A stretch of 64,000 nt of DNA from Nitrospirillum amazonense (GCF_007828035.1 NZ_VITV01000009.1:124001-188000), one strand, 5' to 3'. Shown: positions 1-9,945, counted from the stretch's first letter. A program made the numbers and translations. The notes: generated from the letters alone by a model not told the origin.

Positions 1-1220
1 GGCGTCTTCGGTCCCACCTGGATGGTCTTCAGGTAGGCCAGCGCCGCCTTGGGCGTCTCGCTGTCGCCCAGGGCCAGCAGGGCCATGGCGCACTGGTAGA
101 AGTCGCGCGGCCACACCGCCTTGTAGCCCGTCGCCGGCTTGTCCGCCTTCTGCGTGTCGCCCCAGGGCGCGGACAGCGACGCGATCAGCGCGCCAGGATG
201 GGTCTTATCCTCCTGCGCCTTCAGCACCAGGGCACTGGCGTACAACAGCTTGCCGCCATCCATGGCGACCTTAGCCAGGTCCGGCAAGGGCGCCAGCTTG
301 GCCTGGTATCCTTCCCAGCCGGCATCATACGCCGCCAGCACGGCGTCGTGCCCGCGCTTCAGCGTGGCCGTGGCGGCGGCGTCCGCCGCCTTGGCGCTGT
401 CGCCGAAGCCGACGACGATGTCGAAGGTTGCTTCCCCCGTCACGGGCGCCAGGGCGCCCGCCAGGGCCACGTTGCCGGCCTTGTCGCCGGTGGTGGTGTA
501 GCTGCCCTCCAGCTTGCCGGCCTTTTGCAACTGGGTCAGCCCGTCGGAAGCGCCGACGAAGCCCACGCTGGCGGTCTTGAAGCCCGGGGCGGCCTTCACC
601 ACCAGATGGCGGTCGCCCTCATAGGCGTGCAGGGCGCCGTCGACCACATCGGCCTTGTCGCCGCCGCCGGTGCCGCCCATCTGCGGGTCCACCAGCAGAA
701 AGGGGGTGACCGTACCGCCCTTGGCCCGCACCGTCACGCGCACCACCAGCGTGTCGGCGGCGGGGTCGGTGAAGACCTGTTTCTCGATCTCGTACTTGCC
801 GTTCCTGGCCTTGTTTACGACCTTGTAGGCCAGCGAGCGGGGACGGCCGGCGGCATCGACATCCAGATAGCTGGTGGTGCTGTCGGTATCCTTGTCCTCC
901 ACATCCAGGAAGCCGTCGCCCTGGATGGCGAGCTTCAGCTCGCGCAGCTGCACCTCATGGATCAGGCCGTACATCGTCTCCGTAACCACCCCCTTGGCCA
1001 GCGAGAACCAGACGCGCGACGGCACCGCCTTGCCCGCTTGCGCATCGTAGGCGTGATACGCTGTGCCGATGCCGGTCTTGCCCGCGTAGGCGCCCGTCGC
1101 CGCCTGCCCCGGCGCCCCCGGCGCCACGGCGGCGAAAGCGGCCCCCGTCATGCTTGAAGCCAGCAGCATCACCATCAGCGCGGCCGCCCGTTTCCGTCCC
1201 ATCGTCTTATTGTTCGTCAT
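1..1220 (-). CDS. GH15 glucan 1,4-alpha-glucosidase / glucodextranase, C-terminus cut by window edge
   Basis: This is the first 406 residues of a secreted exo-acting glucosidase that should release glucose from maltodextrins. The start is the ATG at 1220; the ATG five bases upstream runs into a stop after two codons. The protein opens with a signal peptide (polar start, AALMVMLLASS core, Ala-rich cleavage region near residue 30). It continues with a beta-sandwich-type N-terminal domain and enters the catalytic (alpha/alpha)6 barrel near the visible end, where AVWPRDFYQCAMAL is the hallmark substrate-binding stretch of bacterial GH15 enzymes. The catalytic glutamates lie outside the window. 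It is the last visible gene of the starch locus, and it has its own upstream region carrying two ATACGTAT palindromes. Family assignment is confident; the exact specificity is not. Confidence 0.88.
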   Translation of the reverse strand, partial: MTNNKTMGRKRAAALMVMLLASSMTGAAFAAVAPGAPGQAATGAYAGKTGIGTAYHAYDAQAGKAVPSRVWFSLAKGVVTETMYGLIHEVQLRELKLAIQGDGFLDVEDKDTDSTTSYLDVDAAGRPRSLAYKVVNKARNGKYEIEKQVFTDPAADTLVVRVTVRAKGGTVTPFLLVDPQMGGTGGGDKADVVDGALHAYEGDRHLVVKAAPGFKTASVGFVGASDGLTQLQKAGKLEGSYTTTGDKAGNVALAGALAPVTGEATFDIVVGFGDSAKAADAAATATLKRGHDAVLAAYDAGWEGYQAKLAPLPDLAKVAMDGGKLLYASALVLKAQEDKTHPGALIASLSAPWGDTQKADKPATGYKAVWPRDFYQCAMALLALGDSETPKAALAYLKTIQVGPKT

Positions 1221-1286
1221 TCCATCACCAGGCTCAAAAGACAGCAGGCCCCACTGTCCCCCGCAGTGCACCGCACAAGGGCTTGA

Positions 1287-1327
1287 ATACGTATGGGAGG
1301 CTGAAGACGGAAGGGAGAAATACGTAT
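1287..1327 (-). promoter_or_regulatory. Paired ATACGTAT palindromes upstream of the GH15 gene
   Basis: Two perfect 8-bp palindromes ATACGTAT lie at 1287-1294 and 1320-1327. Their centres are 33 bp apart, about three helical turns, and they sit 67-107 bp upstream of the GH15 start. The same pair recurs before the TonB-dependent receptor gene at 13296-13336. Reading them as operators for one sugar-responsive repressor or activator is an inference from symmetry, phasing and shared pathway; no regulator gene is in the window. Confidence 0.6.
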
Positions 1328-1338
1328 GTGGGATGCGG

Positions 1339-1596
1339 CTATCGCGACCAAGGCCAGCGCTGGCGCGGCATGCGCACTTTCGGCGGATGGGGATTGTTGA
1401 AGCCGCCGGGTAGATCGTCTTCCCATACGGCAAGTAGGCCGTTGAGGATGAAACCGACGACAACAAAAACGATCGCTAGCCACCAAGGCATTTTGAAGAC
1501 TTCGACGAGCAGCACAACCACGCTGAGGGCGATGGTTGCGAGGATGATCTTCGTTCGAAACAGAATGCGCCGCAGCTGCTTTTCCCTATCGTCCAT
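1339..1596 (-). CDS. Small two-TM membrane protein of unknown function
   Basis: An 85-residue protein is predicted from the ATG at 1596. It starts with a charged segment (MDDREKQLRRILFRTK), then has two hydrophobic helices (about residues 17-33 and 38-56) separated by a short FKMPWW turn, and ends in a proline- and arginine-rich tail. The reading frame is open further upstream, but that part has no protein-like character, so I chose the start just before the charged segment; AGGCGAAG precedes it. It lies between the esterase and GH15 genes on the same strand. I do not recognise a family. It could be a small inner-membrane accessory protein or unrelated to the sugar locus. Confidence 0.55.
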   Translation of the reverse strand: MDDREKQLRRILFRTKIILATIALSVVVLLVEVFKMPWWLAIVFVVVGFILNGLLAVWEDDLPGGFNNPHPPKVRMPRQRWPWSR

Positions 1597-1868
1597 CTTC
1601 GCCTGCCCCGCAGTTGGCCTTATTCTAATGCCAAAAGTGCCGGCGCCACCAGGCGACAGCGTCGCCCGGGCCGTAAGGAGCGGTTTATGGAAGATGGAAT
1701 CGTTATCCTGCGCTCCCATGCATCCACGGGGACCGCAAATGCCGCCACGGTAGCGACCGTCACGCTGCAAGTGCCGGCGCTTCAATATGACTTCGCTGAC
1801 CACCGTATTGATGGTCGGCCACATCAGGCTGGAGTAGCTACGCTCAAGGGCCCGAACCGGCGATATGC

Positions 1869-2816
1869 TCAACGCGCCAACAGGAACCCCAACGGCACGT
1901 CCAGCCGCGCGCGCCATGAAGCCTCGTTGTGGTCGGCGCCGGGGTAGACGCGGGTCATGAAGTCCACGTCCTCGCGATAGCCCTGTGCCCGCATCTGGGC
2001 GTCCACCTTGTCCTGGTAGGGACCGTAGAGGCTGTCCAGGTTGATGGTACCGTGGTCGAAGTACACCTTGCCGTCACCGGGGCGGGGCAGACGGTCGCGC
2101 AGGTAGTCGCGGAACAGGGCGGCGACACGGTCCAGGCGGGGGTCGTGGGCGTTCACCAGGTCGCCCTGGGTGCTGACCAGCCAGTGGGTGGACAGGGCCC
2201 CGGCGCCGCCGAACACCTGGGGATACCGGCACAGCGCGTAGAGGGAGATGAGGCCGCCCATGCTGGAGCCCATGACCACCGTGTCCGCCCGTGCCGGACG
2301 GGTGCGGAAGCGGGCATCGACGGCGGGCTTCAGCTCCTCCACCACGAAGCGCAGATAGCCGTCGGACAGGGGGGAGCCCGCCAGGCCTTGCAGCTCCGCC
2401 GGCAATCGGCCGTCCAGGTTGGGGGCGTACTCCTGCGAGCGCAGGTCGGTATTCCAAATACCCACCACCATCGTCGGCTTCACCGTGCCGGCCGCCATCA
2501 GGCGGGTCAGATGCTGGCCCACGCCCCAGGTCTGGCCGCCATAGGCCGTTGCCGCGTCGAACAGGTTCTGGCCGTCGTGCATGTAAAGAACGGCATAGCG
2601 ATCCTGGCTGGCATCATAGTCCGGCGGCAGCCAGACCGTGACGCGGCGCGCCTTGGCATGGGCGGATGCCATGTCGCCCATATCCACCAAGCGTCCCGGC
2701 AGGGGACCGGGGCCGTCCGGTGCGGTGGGGGAGAGCGCACCGGCGAAGGCGGGCGTCCCCGGCAGGGTGGCGACGGCCAGGCAGGCCAGGGCCGTGCGGC
2801 GGGTCAGTGTCATCAT
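1869..2816 (-). CDS. Secreted alpha/beta-hydrolase (esterase D / Fes family)
   Basis: This 315-residue protein belongs to the putative esterase family (PF00756 type, related to esterase D and CE1). It has an N-terminal export signal beginning MMTLTRRTALACLAV, whose paired arginines could be Tat-type. The fold markers are VLYMHDGQNLFD, the nucleophile elbow GSSMGG and a C-terminal GADHNEASW holding the likely catalytic histidine. The start is the ATG at 2816, preceded by AAGGGG at good spacing; the upstream TTG at 2822 would overlap the GH97 stop. It follows GH97 directly and is probably in the same operon. Homologues in carbohydrate loci are often annotated as deacetylating or feruloyl-type esterases, but the substrate cannot be read from the sequence. 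Confidence 0.82.
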   Translation of the reverse strand: MMTLTRRTALACLAVATLPGTPAFAGALSPTAPDGPGPLPGRLVDMGDMASAHAKARRVTVWLPPDYDASQDRYAVLYMHDGQNLFDAATAYGGQTWGVGQHLTRLMAAGTVKPTMVVGIWNTDLRSQEYAPNLDGRLPAELQGLAGSPLSDGYLRFVVEELKPAVDARFRTRPARADTVVMGSSMGGLISLYALCRYPQVFGGAGALSTHWLVSTQGDLVNAHDPRLDRVAALFRDYLRDRLPRPGDGKVYFDHGTINLDSLYGPYQDKVDAQMRAQGYREDVDFMTRVYPGADHNEASWRARLDVPLGFLLAR

Positions 2817-2818
2817 GA

Positions 2819-4879
2819 TCAATGCCCCTTGCCCGCCACCAGCTGCACGGCCGCCCCACCGCCGCGCGCCAGCGGCAGGCTCAGCGTGTCGCCCCGGTGC
2901 ACGGTGCGGGTCTCCACAATCATGGGATGGCCGTCGGTGTGCCAGTCGGCGTTCGGGCCGTCGCGGTAGATGTGGGCGGTGTAGTCGCGGCCGGCGTCCA
3001 GGAAATCCAGGGTCACGGTCAGGGTGCGGGGCTGGTCGTCGCCCACGCTGCCGATGTACCAGTCATCTCCCTTCCTGTCCTTGCGGGCGAAGGTGGCGTA
3101 TTGCCCGACCTCGCCGTTCAGCACGCGGGTGTCGGACCAGTCGACCGGCACCGCCTTGATGAAGGCCAGGGCATCCGGGTACTTGGCGTAGTTCTCCGGC
3201 AGGTCGGCCAGCATCTGCACCGGGCTGTACAGCACGACGTACAACGCCAGCTGCTTGGCGAGCGTGGAGGGGATGCGGGTGTTGTCCTTGCCCGTCAGGC
3301 TGACCACGCCGGGCGTGAAGTCGAAGGGGCCGGACAGCATGCGGGTGAAGGCCAGCGTCGCCTCATGGTTGGGCGGGTTCTTCGGGTCGCCCCAGGCGTT
3401 GTACTCCATGCCCCGCGCCCCTTCCCGCGCCACCCAGTTGGGATAGGTGCGGCGCAGGCCGGTATCCTTGATGGGCTCGTGGCTGTCGATGGCGATGTGC
3501 CGCTTGGCCGCCTCCGTCACCACGCGCAGGTAGTGGCGGGACATCCACTGGCCATCGTGCCATTCGCGCAGGGTTGTGCCATCGGGTTCCACCCGCTCGA
3601 TATCGCCGTCATCGGTGACATAGCCGGTCTTGATGGCGGGGATCCCCAGGCCCTGGGCGTAATCCAGGGCGGCGTCCAGCTGGCTTTCGTAATGGCTGAC
3701 GGAACCGCCGGTCTCATGATGGCCGATCAGGTTCACGCCCTTGGACCGGGCGTAGGCGGCCATGCCGGCCCAGTCCAGGTCGGGCGTCGGCTTCTTGAAG
3801 TCGAAGTCGTTGCCGTTGCCGAACCACTGGCCGTCCCAGCCCACGTTCCAGCCTTCCACCAGCACGCCGCCGATGCCGTTGGCGGCCGCGAAGTCGATAT
3901 GCTTGCGCACATTGGCGGTGGTGGCGCCGTGCTTGCGGCCGGTGGCCCAGCTGGCGGACCCCAGGTGCATTTCCCACCACACGCCCACGAACTTCTCCGG
4001 CTTCACCCAGCTGACGTCGCCCAGGGCGTTGGGCTCGTTCAGGTTCAGCTCCAGGTGCGATTGGTAGAGGCCGCCGGCGCTGTCGGCGAAGATCAGGGTG
4101 CGCCACGGCGTGGTGAAGGGCGCCTGGCGCACCACGCGGGCGCCGAGCGGGCTGGGCGACAGCGTGGCCTTCAGCCGCTGGCCGTCCACCCGCCGCACCC
4201 ACATGCCGGCATAGTCCACCAGCGCCGCCTCATGCAGGGCGATGTGGGTGCCGTCGTCGGTGCGGATGGTCAGGGGGGTATGCGCCTGGCCCAGCTCCGC
4301 CAGGGGGGTGTGGTTGTAAATGTATTCGTAGCTGTCCCACTCCCCGGCCGGGGTCCACCATGCCTCCCCTGTCCGCACCACGGCGAACTCGGTCAATTCG
4401 TCGGCGATGCGCACGGTCTTCAGCTGCGGCTGGTCGGGGAATTCATAGCGGAAGCCGACGCCATCGTCATAGACGCGGAACACCACGTCCAGCTCGCGCG
4501 CGGCCCCCGCCTTTTCCTTCAGCCGCACGCGCAGTTCGTTGAAATGATTGGCAATGGCACGCCATTCGCCCCAGGGCTGTTCCCAGGTTTCATCCACCGT
4601 GCGGGTGGACTGGCCGGCCAGGGTGAAGCCGCGTTCCATCTTCGGCGCATCGGTGAACAGGAAACCCAGGCGGGAGGGGGCGATGACCTCCGCCCCACGG
4701 CGGGTGACGGCATAGGCTGGCCGCCCCTCCCCATCCAGCTCCACCCGCACGGCGAGAGTGGCGGCGGGGGAGGCGATGGTGGCCACGACCTTGGCCGGTG
4801 TTTCCGCCAGGGCCGGCAACGCCACAAGCACCAGTGCCAAAACCACCAGCGCCCCCAGGCGCCTTGTCAGGGAAACCAT
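2819..4879 (-). CDS. GH97 alpha-glucosidase (SusB-like), periplasmic
   Basis: This 686-residue GH97 enzyme should cleave alpha-glucosidic bonds of imported maltodextrins in the periplasm. It has a clear signal peptide ending near residue 26 (LPALAETPAK). The N-terminal beta-sandwich domain is followed by the catalytic barrel with GGVLVEGWNVGWDGQWF, then GHHETGGSVSHYE, then DSHEPIKDTGLRRTYPN and REGARGMEYNAWG. The glutamates in the last three segments fit the inverting alpha-glucoside-hydrolase branch (SusB type) rather than the retaining alpha-galactosidase branch that uses Asp; this is inference from motif shape. The start at 4879 gives the signal peptide immediately. The longer open frame to 5155 only overlaps the upstream gene. 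The length is normal for the family. Confidence 0.93.
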   Translation of the reverse strand: MVSLTRRLGALVVLALVLVALPALAETPAKVVATIASPAATLAVRVELDGEGRPAYAVTRRGAEVIAPSRLGFLFTDAPKMERGFTLAGQSTRTVDETWEQPWGEWRAIANHFNELRVRLKEKAGAARELDVVFRVYDDGVGFRYEFPDQPQLKTVRIADELTEFAVVRTGEAWWTPAGEWDSYEYIYNHTPLAELGQAHTPLTIRTDDGTHIALHEAALVDYAGMWVRRVDGQRLKATLSPSPLGARVVRQAPFTTPWRTLIFADSAGGLYQSHLELNLNEPNALGDVSWVKPEKFVGVWWEMHLGSASWATGRKHGATTANVRKHIDFAAANGIGGVLVEGWNVGWDGQWFGNGNDFDFKKPTPDLDWAGMAAYARSKGVNLIGHHETGGSVSHYESQLDAALDYAQGLGIPAIKTGYVTDDGDIERVEPDGTTLREWHDGQWMSRHYLRVVTEAAKRHIAIDSHEPIKDTGLRRTYPNWVAREGARGMEYNAWGDPKNPPNHEATLAFTRMLSGPFDFTPGVVSLTGKDNTRIPSTLAKQLALYVVLYSPVQMLADLPENYAKYPDALAFIKAVPVDWSDTRVLNGEVGQYATFARKDRKGDDWYIGSVGDDQPRTLTVTLDFLDAGRDYTAHIYRDGPNADWHTDGHPMIVETRTVHRGDTLSLPLARGGGAAVQLVAGKGH

Positions 4880-4919
4880 CACCACCGCCCTCCCATTTTT
4901 TTCTTTTTGGATCAGAGCC

Positions 4920-6554
4920 TTACGGCCGTGACAGCACCAGCCCGCCGAAGGGCGGCAGGGTCCAGCCCTGGGTGCCGGACTGGGGTTCACCCACGCTGTC
5001 CACCACCGGCCAGTTCGCCCCCTCGGGCGTCGTCCACGCCCCGGGCCCGAAGTTGAACAGGCACAGCAGCGTCTCGTCGCCATGGCTGCGTTCGAAGGCC
5101 AGCACGTGCTCGCCGGCCTCGACAAAGCGCATCCCGCCCACGGCCAGCGCCTCATGCGCCTTGCGCAGCCCCAGCACCCGGCGGGTCAGCGCCAGGTGTG
5201 AATGGGGGTCGGCCTGCTGCCGGTCCACCGCCATCGCGTCATGGTCGGCGCCCACGGGCAGCCAGGGCTGGACCGTGCTGAAGCCGGCGTTGGGGGCGCC
5301 GGACGTCCACGGCATGGGCGTGCGGGCACCGTCGCGGCCCAGGGTCAGGGGCCAGTTGGCGATGGCCTCGGGGTCCTGCAGCTGCTCGAACGGAATGGAC
5401 ACCTGGGTCAGTGCCAGTTCTTCCCCCTGGTAGAAGAAGATGTTGCCGCGCAGCGTAACCAGCAGCAGCGCCGCCATGCGGGCGAAGGCCGCGCGGTCCT
5501 CCGGCTTTGCCCAGCGCGAAACGCAGCGCGGCGCGTCGTGGTTGGAAAAGGCCCAGCTGGGCCAGCCCAGGCCGGGTTCATCCGGCCACAGCTCCAGCGC
5601 CTTGCGCACCAGGGCCGGGGTCAGCGTGTCAGCGTAGAGGAAGCTGAAGTCGTAGGCGCTGTTCAGCCGCGTGTCGCCGGCGGTGAAGGCCTTCATCTCG
5701 CGGTCGGCGTCCGGCCCCCCCACCTCCGCCACCGTGAAGCGGTCGCCATCGTAACTGTCCAGCACGCCGCGGATGCGCTCCAGGAATTTCGGGATGTCCG
5801 GGTGGGACATGTTCTTGGAATGCAGCTGGAAATCGAAGGGCCGCGTGCGCACGGCGTGCGTATCCGGGTTCACCGGGTTATCGGTGAAGGCCGGGTCGTG
5901 CATGGAGAAGTTGATGGCATCCAGGCGGAAGCCGTCCACCCCCCGGTCCAGCCAGAAGCGCGCCACGTCCAGCAGGGCGTCCTGCACCACCGGATTGTGC
6001 ACGTTCAGGTCTGGCTGTTCGGTCAGGAAGTTGTGCAGGTAGTACTGGCGCCGCCGCGCATCCCAGGTCCAGGCCGGGCCGCCGAAAACGGACTGCCAGT
6101 TGCAGGGCGGGCTGCCGTCGGGCTTGGCATCGGCCCAGACGTACCAGTCGGCCTTGGGGTTGGTGCGGTCCTGGCGGCTTTCCTGGAACCACGCGTGCTG
6201 GTCCGAGGTGTGGGAATAGACCTGGTCAATGATGACCTTGAGGTTCAGCGCATGCGCGCGGGCCACCAAGGCGTCGAAATCGGCCAGGGTGCCGAACAGC
6301 GGATCGACATCGCGGAAATCGGACACGTCATAGCCGAAGTCGCGCATGGGGGAGGTGAAGAAGGGCGACAGCCAGATGGCGTCCACGCCCAGGCTGGCGA
6401 CATGGTCCAGATGCCGGGTGATGCCGGGCAGGTCGCCCACCCCGTCGTTGTTGGCGTCGGCGAAACTGCGCGGATAGATCTGGTAGATCGCCGCCCCGCG
6501 CCACCAGGGTCGGGCGCCGCCCGGTCCGGTATGGGTGGGGTGTTCCATGGTCAT
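4920..6554 (-). CDS. GH13 alpha-glucosidase, cytoplasmic
   Basis: This 544-residue GH13 enzyme resembles oligo-1,6-glucosidase and bacterial alpha-glucosidases (GH13_23/17-like). It should hydrolyse maltose and short maltodextrins to glucose. There is no signal peptide, so it is probably cytoplasmic. The N-terminal AIYQIYPRSFADANNDGVGDLPGI is diagnostic of this subgroup. The GH13 catalytic triad is visible as Asp212 in GFRLDAINF, Glu277 in FTVAEVGG and Asp340 in SNHD. The ATG at 6554 is preceded by GGAGAGG, and ATGA overlaps the amylase stop, indicating translational coupling. Working with the secreted amylase and GH97, it would complete maltodextrin breakdown; no inner-membrane sugar permease is visible in the window. 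Confidence 0.93.
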   Translation of the reverse strand: MTMEHPTHTGPGGARPWWRGAAIYQIYPRSFADANNDGVGDLPGITRHLDHVASLGVDAIWLSPFFTSPMRDFGYDVSDFRDVDPLFGTLADFDALVARAHALNLKVIIDQVYSHTSDQHAWFQESRQDRTNPKADWYVWADAKPDGSPPCNWQSVFGGPAWTWDARRRQYYLHNFLTEQPDLNVHNPVVQDALLDVARFWLDRGVDGFRLDAINFSMHDPAFTDNPVNPDTHAVRTRPFDFQLHSKNMSHPDIPKFLERIRGVLDSYDGDRFTVAEVGGPDADREMKAFTAGDTRLNSAYDFSFLYADTLTPALVRKALELWPDEPGLGWPSWAFSNHDAPRCVSRWAKPEDRAAFARMAALLLVTLRGNIFFYQGEELALTQVSIPFEQLQDPEAIANWPLTLGRDGARTPMPWTSGAPNAGFSTVQPWLPVGADHDAMAVDRQQADPHSHLALTRRVLGLRKAHEALAVGGMRFVEAGEHVLAFERSHGDETLLCLFNFGPGAWTTPEGANWPVVDSVGEPQSGTQGWTLPPFGGLVLSRP

Positions 6555-8401
6555 GAAGCCTCTCCAGATGCGCAGACAACGTAATCAAGGGGGGCCACCC
6601 GGACAGCATAGCTGCCGGGGGCGGTAGGGGCAGGGCCGCATGAGCCGTGCAAGGCGGTGAAACTGGTCCATTGGGCCCCGACCTCAACCTGGGCGCTCAC
6701 CGGTTGGGTCCCGGTGTTGACGGCCACCAGCACCTCCCGCCCCGTGGCGGGGTCGATACGCGAGACGGCGAACAAACCCGGCTTTTCACCGGCGTAGCGC
6801 AGGACGCTGCGGCCGCGGCGCAGCGCCGGCTCCGCCTCACGCAGGCGCGCCATCTCGGCCAGGGCCTTATAGAGGGGATGGTCGGGGTTGAAGCTGGGCG
6901 TGGCGGTGGTGGCCGTCGTGCCCACCAGGCGTTCCGCGTTGTAGGACGCGACCCGGCTGCCGAACATATCCTCGCGGCCGGCGCGATCCTCCCCGCCGCT
7001 GAAGCCCTGCTCATCTCCCGAATAGACGACCGGGACGCCGCGCTGGGTGAACATCAGGGCATTGGCCAGGATGACGCGCTTCAGGATCTCGTCCTCCCCA
7101 GCCTGAGGGAAGGCCTTGCGGGCGAAGTAGGCAAAGCGGCCGTGGTCATGGTTGCTGACAAAGGTGGGCAGCTGGCGCGCCGCATCCTCACCGCCCTCAT
7201 ACAGGGCGTCGCCGTCCAGCATCAGGGCCAGCCTGTCGGTGCCCTTGGTGCCGGCAACCGTGTCGACCACGGCGCGGCGGAAGGCGAAATCCAGCACGGC
7301 CGGCAGCTTGTCCACCCGGGTATGGCGGGCCAGGATGGCCACCCGGCCGTCGGTGTCCGCCACCTCGCCAAAGATATGGAAGTGGGGAATGCCCTTGGCC
7401 CTGGCGCGTTCCAGCATGGCGGGCACGAAGGCCTGCCAGAACTCCGGGTTCACGTGGCGGGTGGTATCGATGCGATAGCCGTCGATGCCATAGCGGTCGA
7501 TCCAGGCGCCGTAGATGTCGATGAAACCCCGCACCACGGCCGGATGCTCGGTCATCACGTCGTCCAGGCCGCCGAAGTCGCCGTAGAGGGAGCTTTCGCC
7601 CTTGAAGGTGGATTCACCGCGGTTGTGGTAGTAGCGGGGGTCGTTCAGCCACTCCGGCGCCTTAACATGCCGTTCCGCCTCGGGCACGAAAGGGGTGTAG
7701 GCGTAGGCCGGGTCCGTCAGCCGCACGAAGTTCTCTTCCGTCCGGACCTCGTCGCCCTGGAAGCCGGCGTTGATGGCCGGACCGGCCGGGCCGCCCTTGC
7801 GGGTGTAGGGATAGTCGGCCTTGGAGCGGTAGGGACAAGGCTTGCCCACACATTCCTTGTATTGGATGACGTCGGCCGTGTGGTTGATGACGATGTCCAG
7901 GTAGACCTTCATGCCGCGCGCGTGCGCCGCGTCCACCAGGGCCTTGAAGTCGTCGTCGGTGCCCAGATGCGGATCGACGTGGGTGAAGTCGGTGATCCAG
8001 TAGCCGTGATAGCCGGCGGACTGGTGGCCAGGCGCCCCCTGCACCGCCTTGTTCTTGAACACCGGGCCGACCCACAGGGCCGTGGCGCCCAAGCCCTGGA
8101 TGTAGTCCAGCCGCCGGATCAGGCCTTTAAGATCACCGCCGTGATAATAGCCGCTGTCGGTCGGGTCATAGCCGGTGACCGACCGGTCGCCGCCGAGCCC
8201 GCCGCCCAGGCCACCCGTGTCGTTGGCGGTGTCGGCGTTGTCGAAGCGGTCGGGCAGCAGGAAATAGACCACCTCATCCTCCGCCAGGCGGTCGCGATAG
8301 TCGGCGGCCCGGGCCCGGGAGATGCCCGCCGGCAGCAGGGTCCCGGCGGCGATGATCATGGTCGTGGCAAGCAGCGCCAGACGGCGGCTGAAGGGCATCA
8401 T
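6551..8401 (-). CDS. Secreted GH13 alpha-amylase / cyclomaltodextrinase-like enzyme
   Basis: This 616-residue GH13 enzyme has a signal peptide ending near residue 33 ([10 protein letters not shown]). It should act in the periplasm or on the cell surface on starch or cyclodextrins. The barrel motifs are [27 protein letters not shown] (Asp312), FHIFGEVAD (Glu346) and FVSNHDHGR (Asp419), so the catalytic triad is intact. A small insert with two cysteines ([13 protein letters not shown]) lies after the NH motif and could form a disulfide. The C-terminal beta-domain ends with a compact Ala/Gly-rich sandwich. ATGA overlaps link it to the halogenase homologue before it and the alpha-glucosidase after it. 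It is SusG-like in role, but exact product specificity is not evident. Confidence 0.92.
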   Translation of the reverse strand: MMPFSRRLALLATTMIIAAGTLLPAGISRARAADYRDRLAEDEVVYFLLPDRFDNADTANDTGGLGGGLGGDRSVTGYDPTDSGYYHGGDLKGLIRRLDYIQGLGATALWVGPVFKNKAVQGAPGHQSAGYHGYWITDFTHVDPHLGTDDDFKALVDAAHARGMKVYLDIVINHTADVIQYKECVGKPCPYRSKADYPYTRKGGPAGPAINAGFQGDEVRTEENFVRLTDPAYAYTPFVPEAERHVKAPEWLNDPRYYHNRGESTFKGESSLYGDFGGLDDVMTEHPAVVRGFIDIYGAWIDRYGIDGYRIDTTRHVNPEFWQAFVPAMLERARAKGIPHFHIFGEVADTDGRVAILARHTRVDKLPAVLDFAFRRAVVDTVAGTKGTDRLALMLDGDALYEGGEDAARQLPTFVSNHDHGRFAYFARKAFPQAGEDEILKRVILANALMFTQRGVPVVYSGDEQGFSGGEDRAGREDMFGSRVASYNAERLVGTTATTATPSFNPDHPLYKALAEMARLREAEPALRRGRSVLRYAGEKPGLFAVSRIDPATGREVLVAVNTGTQPVSAQVEVGAQWTSFTALHGSCGPAPTAPGSYAVRVAPLDYVVCASGEAS

Positions 8402-9945
8402 GCGGTCCTCGTCAGGCTGTCGGCCTTGCAGTGGCGGGCGATGAAGTCGGCGTGGGAGGGCATGGCGTCCACCTCGCGCGCCACCGCCGCCTTGATGTCG
8501 TCCAGGAAACAGCGCAGATCCTCCTCCGACAACTGGTCGGCCAGGGGATGGTAATCACGCGGCCAAACCCCCTGCCCCAGGAAGACGTGCAGCCAGCTCA
8601 CCTCGCTGAACAGTTCGTCGTGGTCGCGGGCGACGCGGCCCATTGCCCGGAAGACGCGCATGCGGCGGGCCAATTCCTCCGGCACCGGCCGGTCCCGGCA
8701 CTCCCGCCAGAAGGGGCTGCCGTCGCGTTCCGTGGCCGCGTAGTGCAGGATGATGAAATCGCGGATGCGCTCATACTCGATGGCCGACGCGCGGTTGAAC
8801 TCGTCCGCCACGGCGGGATCGAAACCCCCATCGGGCGACGAATGATTGGGCAGCAGCGTGATCAGGCGGGAAATCGCGGACTGGACCAGGTGGATGCTGG
8901 TGGATTCCAGGGGCTCCATGAACCCGCCGGCCAGGCCCACGGCCACGACGTTGCGGTTCCAGAAGCGACGGCGGCGACCGGCGGTGAACCGCAGCGGACG
9001 CGGCTCGGCCAAGGCCTCGCCGTCCAAGTTGGCCATGAGCGTGGCAGCCGCCTCGTCATCGCTGACATGGCGGCTGGAATAGACGTAGCCGTTGCCGGTA
9101 CGGTGCTGCAGCGGGATGCGCCACTGCCAGCCGGCGGGCCGCGCGGTGGAGCGGGTGTAGGGCGTCAGGGCGGCGGCCGACCCGTCATGCGCGCTGGGCA
9201 CGGCCCAGGCCCGGTCACAGGGCAGCCAGTGCGTCCAGTCTTCGAACCCGGTGTTCAGGGCCTGCTCGATCAACAGGCCGCGAAAGCCGGAACAGTCGAT
9301 GAACAGGTCCCCGGCGACGCGGGTACCGTCCGCCATCTCCACCGCGTCGACAAAGCCGTCATGGGCGCGCAGCACGGTGCGGACGATCTTGCCCTCCGTC
9401 CGGCGCACGCCCCGCTGTTCCGCGAACCGCCGCAGATAGCGGGCGTAAAGCCCGGCATCAATGTGGAAGGCGTGCGCCAGCGGCTCAAGCGGGCTTTGCC
9501 GGCGCGGGTCGGGCCGGATGAAGCGTCCGCGCCGGGCTGCCACACTGTTCAGGATGTAAGGTTCCCAATCATCCGTCAGGCCCAGGCGGTGGGCTCGCAG
9601 CCAGAAATCCTGGAAATGGCCCAGCCCCAGCGACCGGCTGAAAGCGCCGAAGCTGTGCAGGTAACGGTGTCCCGGCCGCAGCCAGTCCACGAATTCGATG
9701 GCCAGCTTGATGGTGCCCTGGGTCTGACGCAGGAAATCGTTTTCGTCCAGGCCCAAGGCGCGGTTGAAGATGGCGATGGGGGGAATGGTCGCCTCGCCCA
9801 CGCCCACGGTGCCGATCTCTTCGGATTCCACCAGATGGATGCGGTGGCCGCCGGGACCGAGGATGTGGCTGAAGAGGGCGGCCGTCATCCATCCGGCGGT
9901 GCCGCCGCCAACGATGACGATGTCGCGGAGGGGGGCGAACGTCAT
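8398..9945 (-). CDS. Tryptophan-halogenase-family FAD protein within the starch locus
   Basis: This 515-residue protein belongs to the flavin-dependent tryptophan halogenase family (PrnA/RebH superfamily). It shows GGGTAGW at residues 13-19 for FAD binding, GEATIP at 50-55, a lysine at 80 in [12 protein letters not shown] aligning with the catalytic lysine of PrnA, WQWRIP at 273-278 matching the WxWxIP signature, and EPLEST at 344-349 carrying the conserved glutamate. All expected active-site markers are therefore present. The start at 9945 is chosen because GGAAG precedes it; the frame extends to 9984 without support. It follows the TonB-dependent receptor and overlaps the amylase start by 4 bp. 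Such homologues commonly accompany TonB-dependent carbohydrate receptors in Caulobacter, Xanthomonas and sphingomonads, where their role is unclear. Halogenation is not shown. Confidence 0.87.
   Translation of the reverse strand: MTFAPLRDIVIVGGGTAGWMTAALFSHILGPGGHRIHLVESEEIGTVGVGEATIPPIAIFNRALGLDENDFLRQTQGTIKLAIEFVDWLRPGHRYLHSFGAFSRSLGLGHFQDFWLRAHRLGLTDDWEPYILNSVAARRGRFIRPDPRRQSPLEPLAHAFHIDAGLYARYLRRFAEQRGVRRTEGKIVRTVLRAHDGFVDAVEMADGTRVAGDLFIDCSGFRGLLIEQALNTGFEDWTHWLPCDRAWAVPSAHDGSAAALTPYTRSTARPAGWQWRIPLQHRTGNGYVYSSRHVSDDEAAATLMANLDGEALAEPRPLRFTAGRRRRFWNRNVVAVGLAGGFMEPLESTSIHLVQSAISRLITLLPNHSSPDGGFDPAVADEFNRASAIEYERIRDFIILHYAATERDGSPFWRECRDRPVPEELARRMRVFRAMGRVARDHDELFSEVSWLHVFLGQGVWPRDYHPLADQLSEEDLRCFLDDIKAAVAREVDAMPSHADFIARHCKADSLTRTA

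Noticed and set aside
1687-1947. Possible small plus-strand gene between esterase and the two-TM protein
   Set aside because: It overlaps the esterase 3' end and lacks a ribosome-binding site and any protein-like pattern.
2822-5056. Plus-strand open frame of 744 codons opposite GH97
   Set aside because: The minus strand encodes a full GH97 enzyme with signal peptide; the plus translation is low-complexity and has no recognisable domain.
6647-8554. Plus-strand open frame of 635 codons opposite the amylase gene
   Set aside because: It is a mirror of a GH13 gene with complete catalytic motifs. The translation is Gly/Val/His/Gln-rich without domain motifs, an effect of high GC on the opposite strand.
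8398-9945. Natural-product biosynthetic cluster suggested by the halogenase
   Set aside because: All neighbours are carbohydrate-use genes and no NRPS, PKS or tailoring genes are present.
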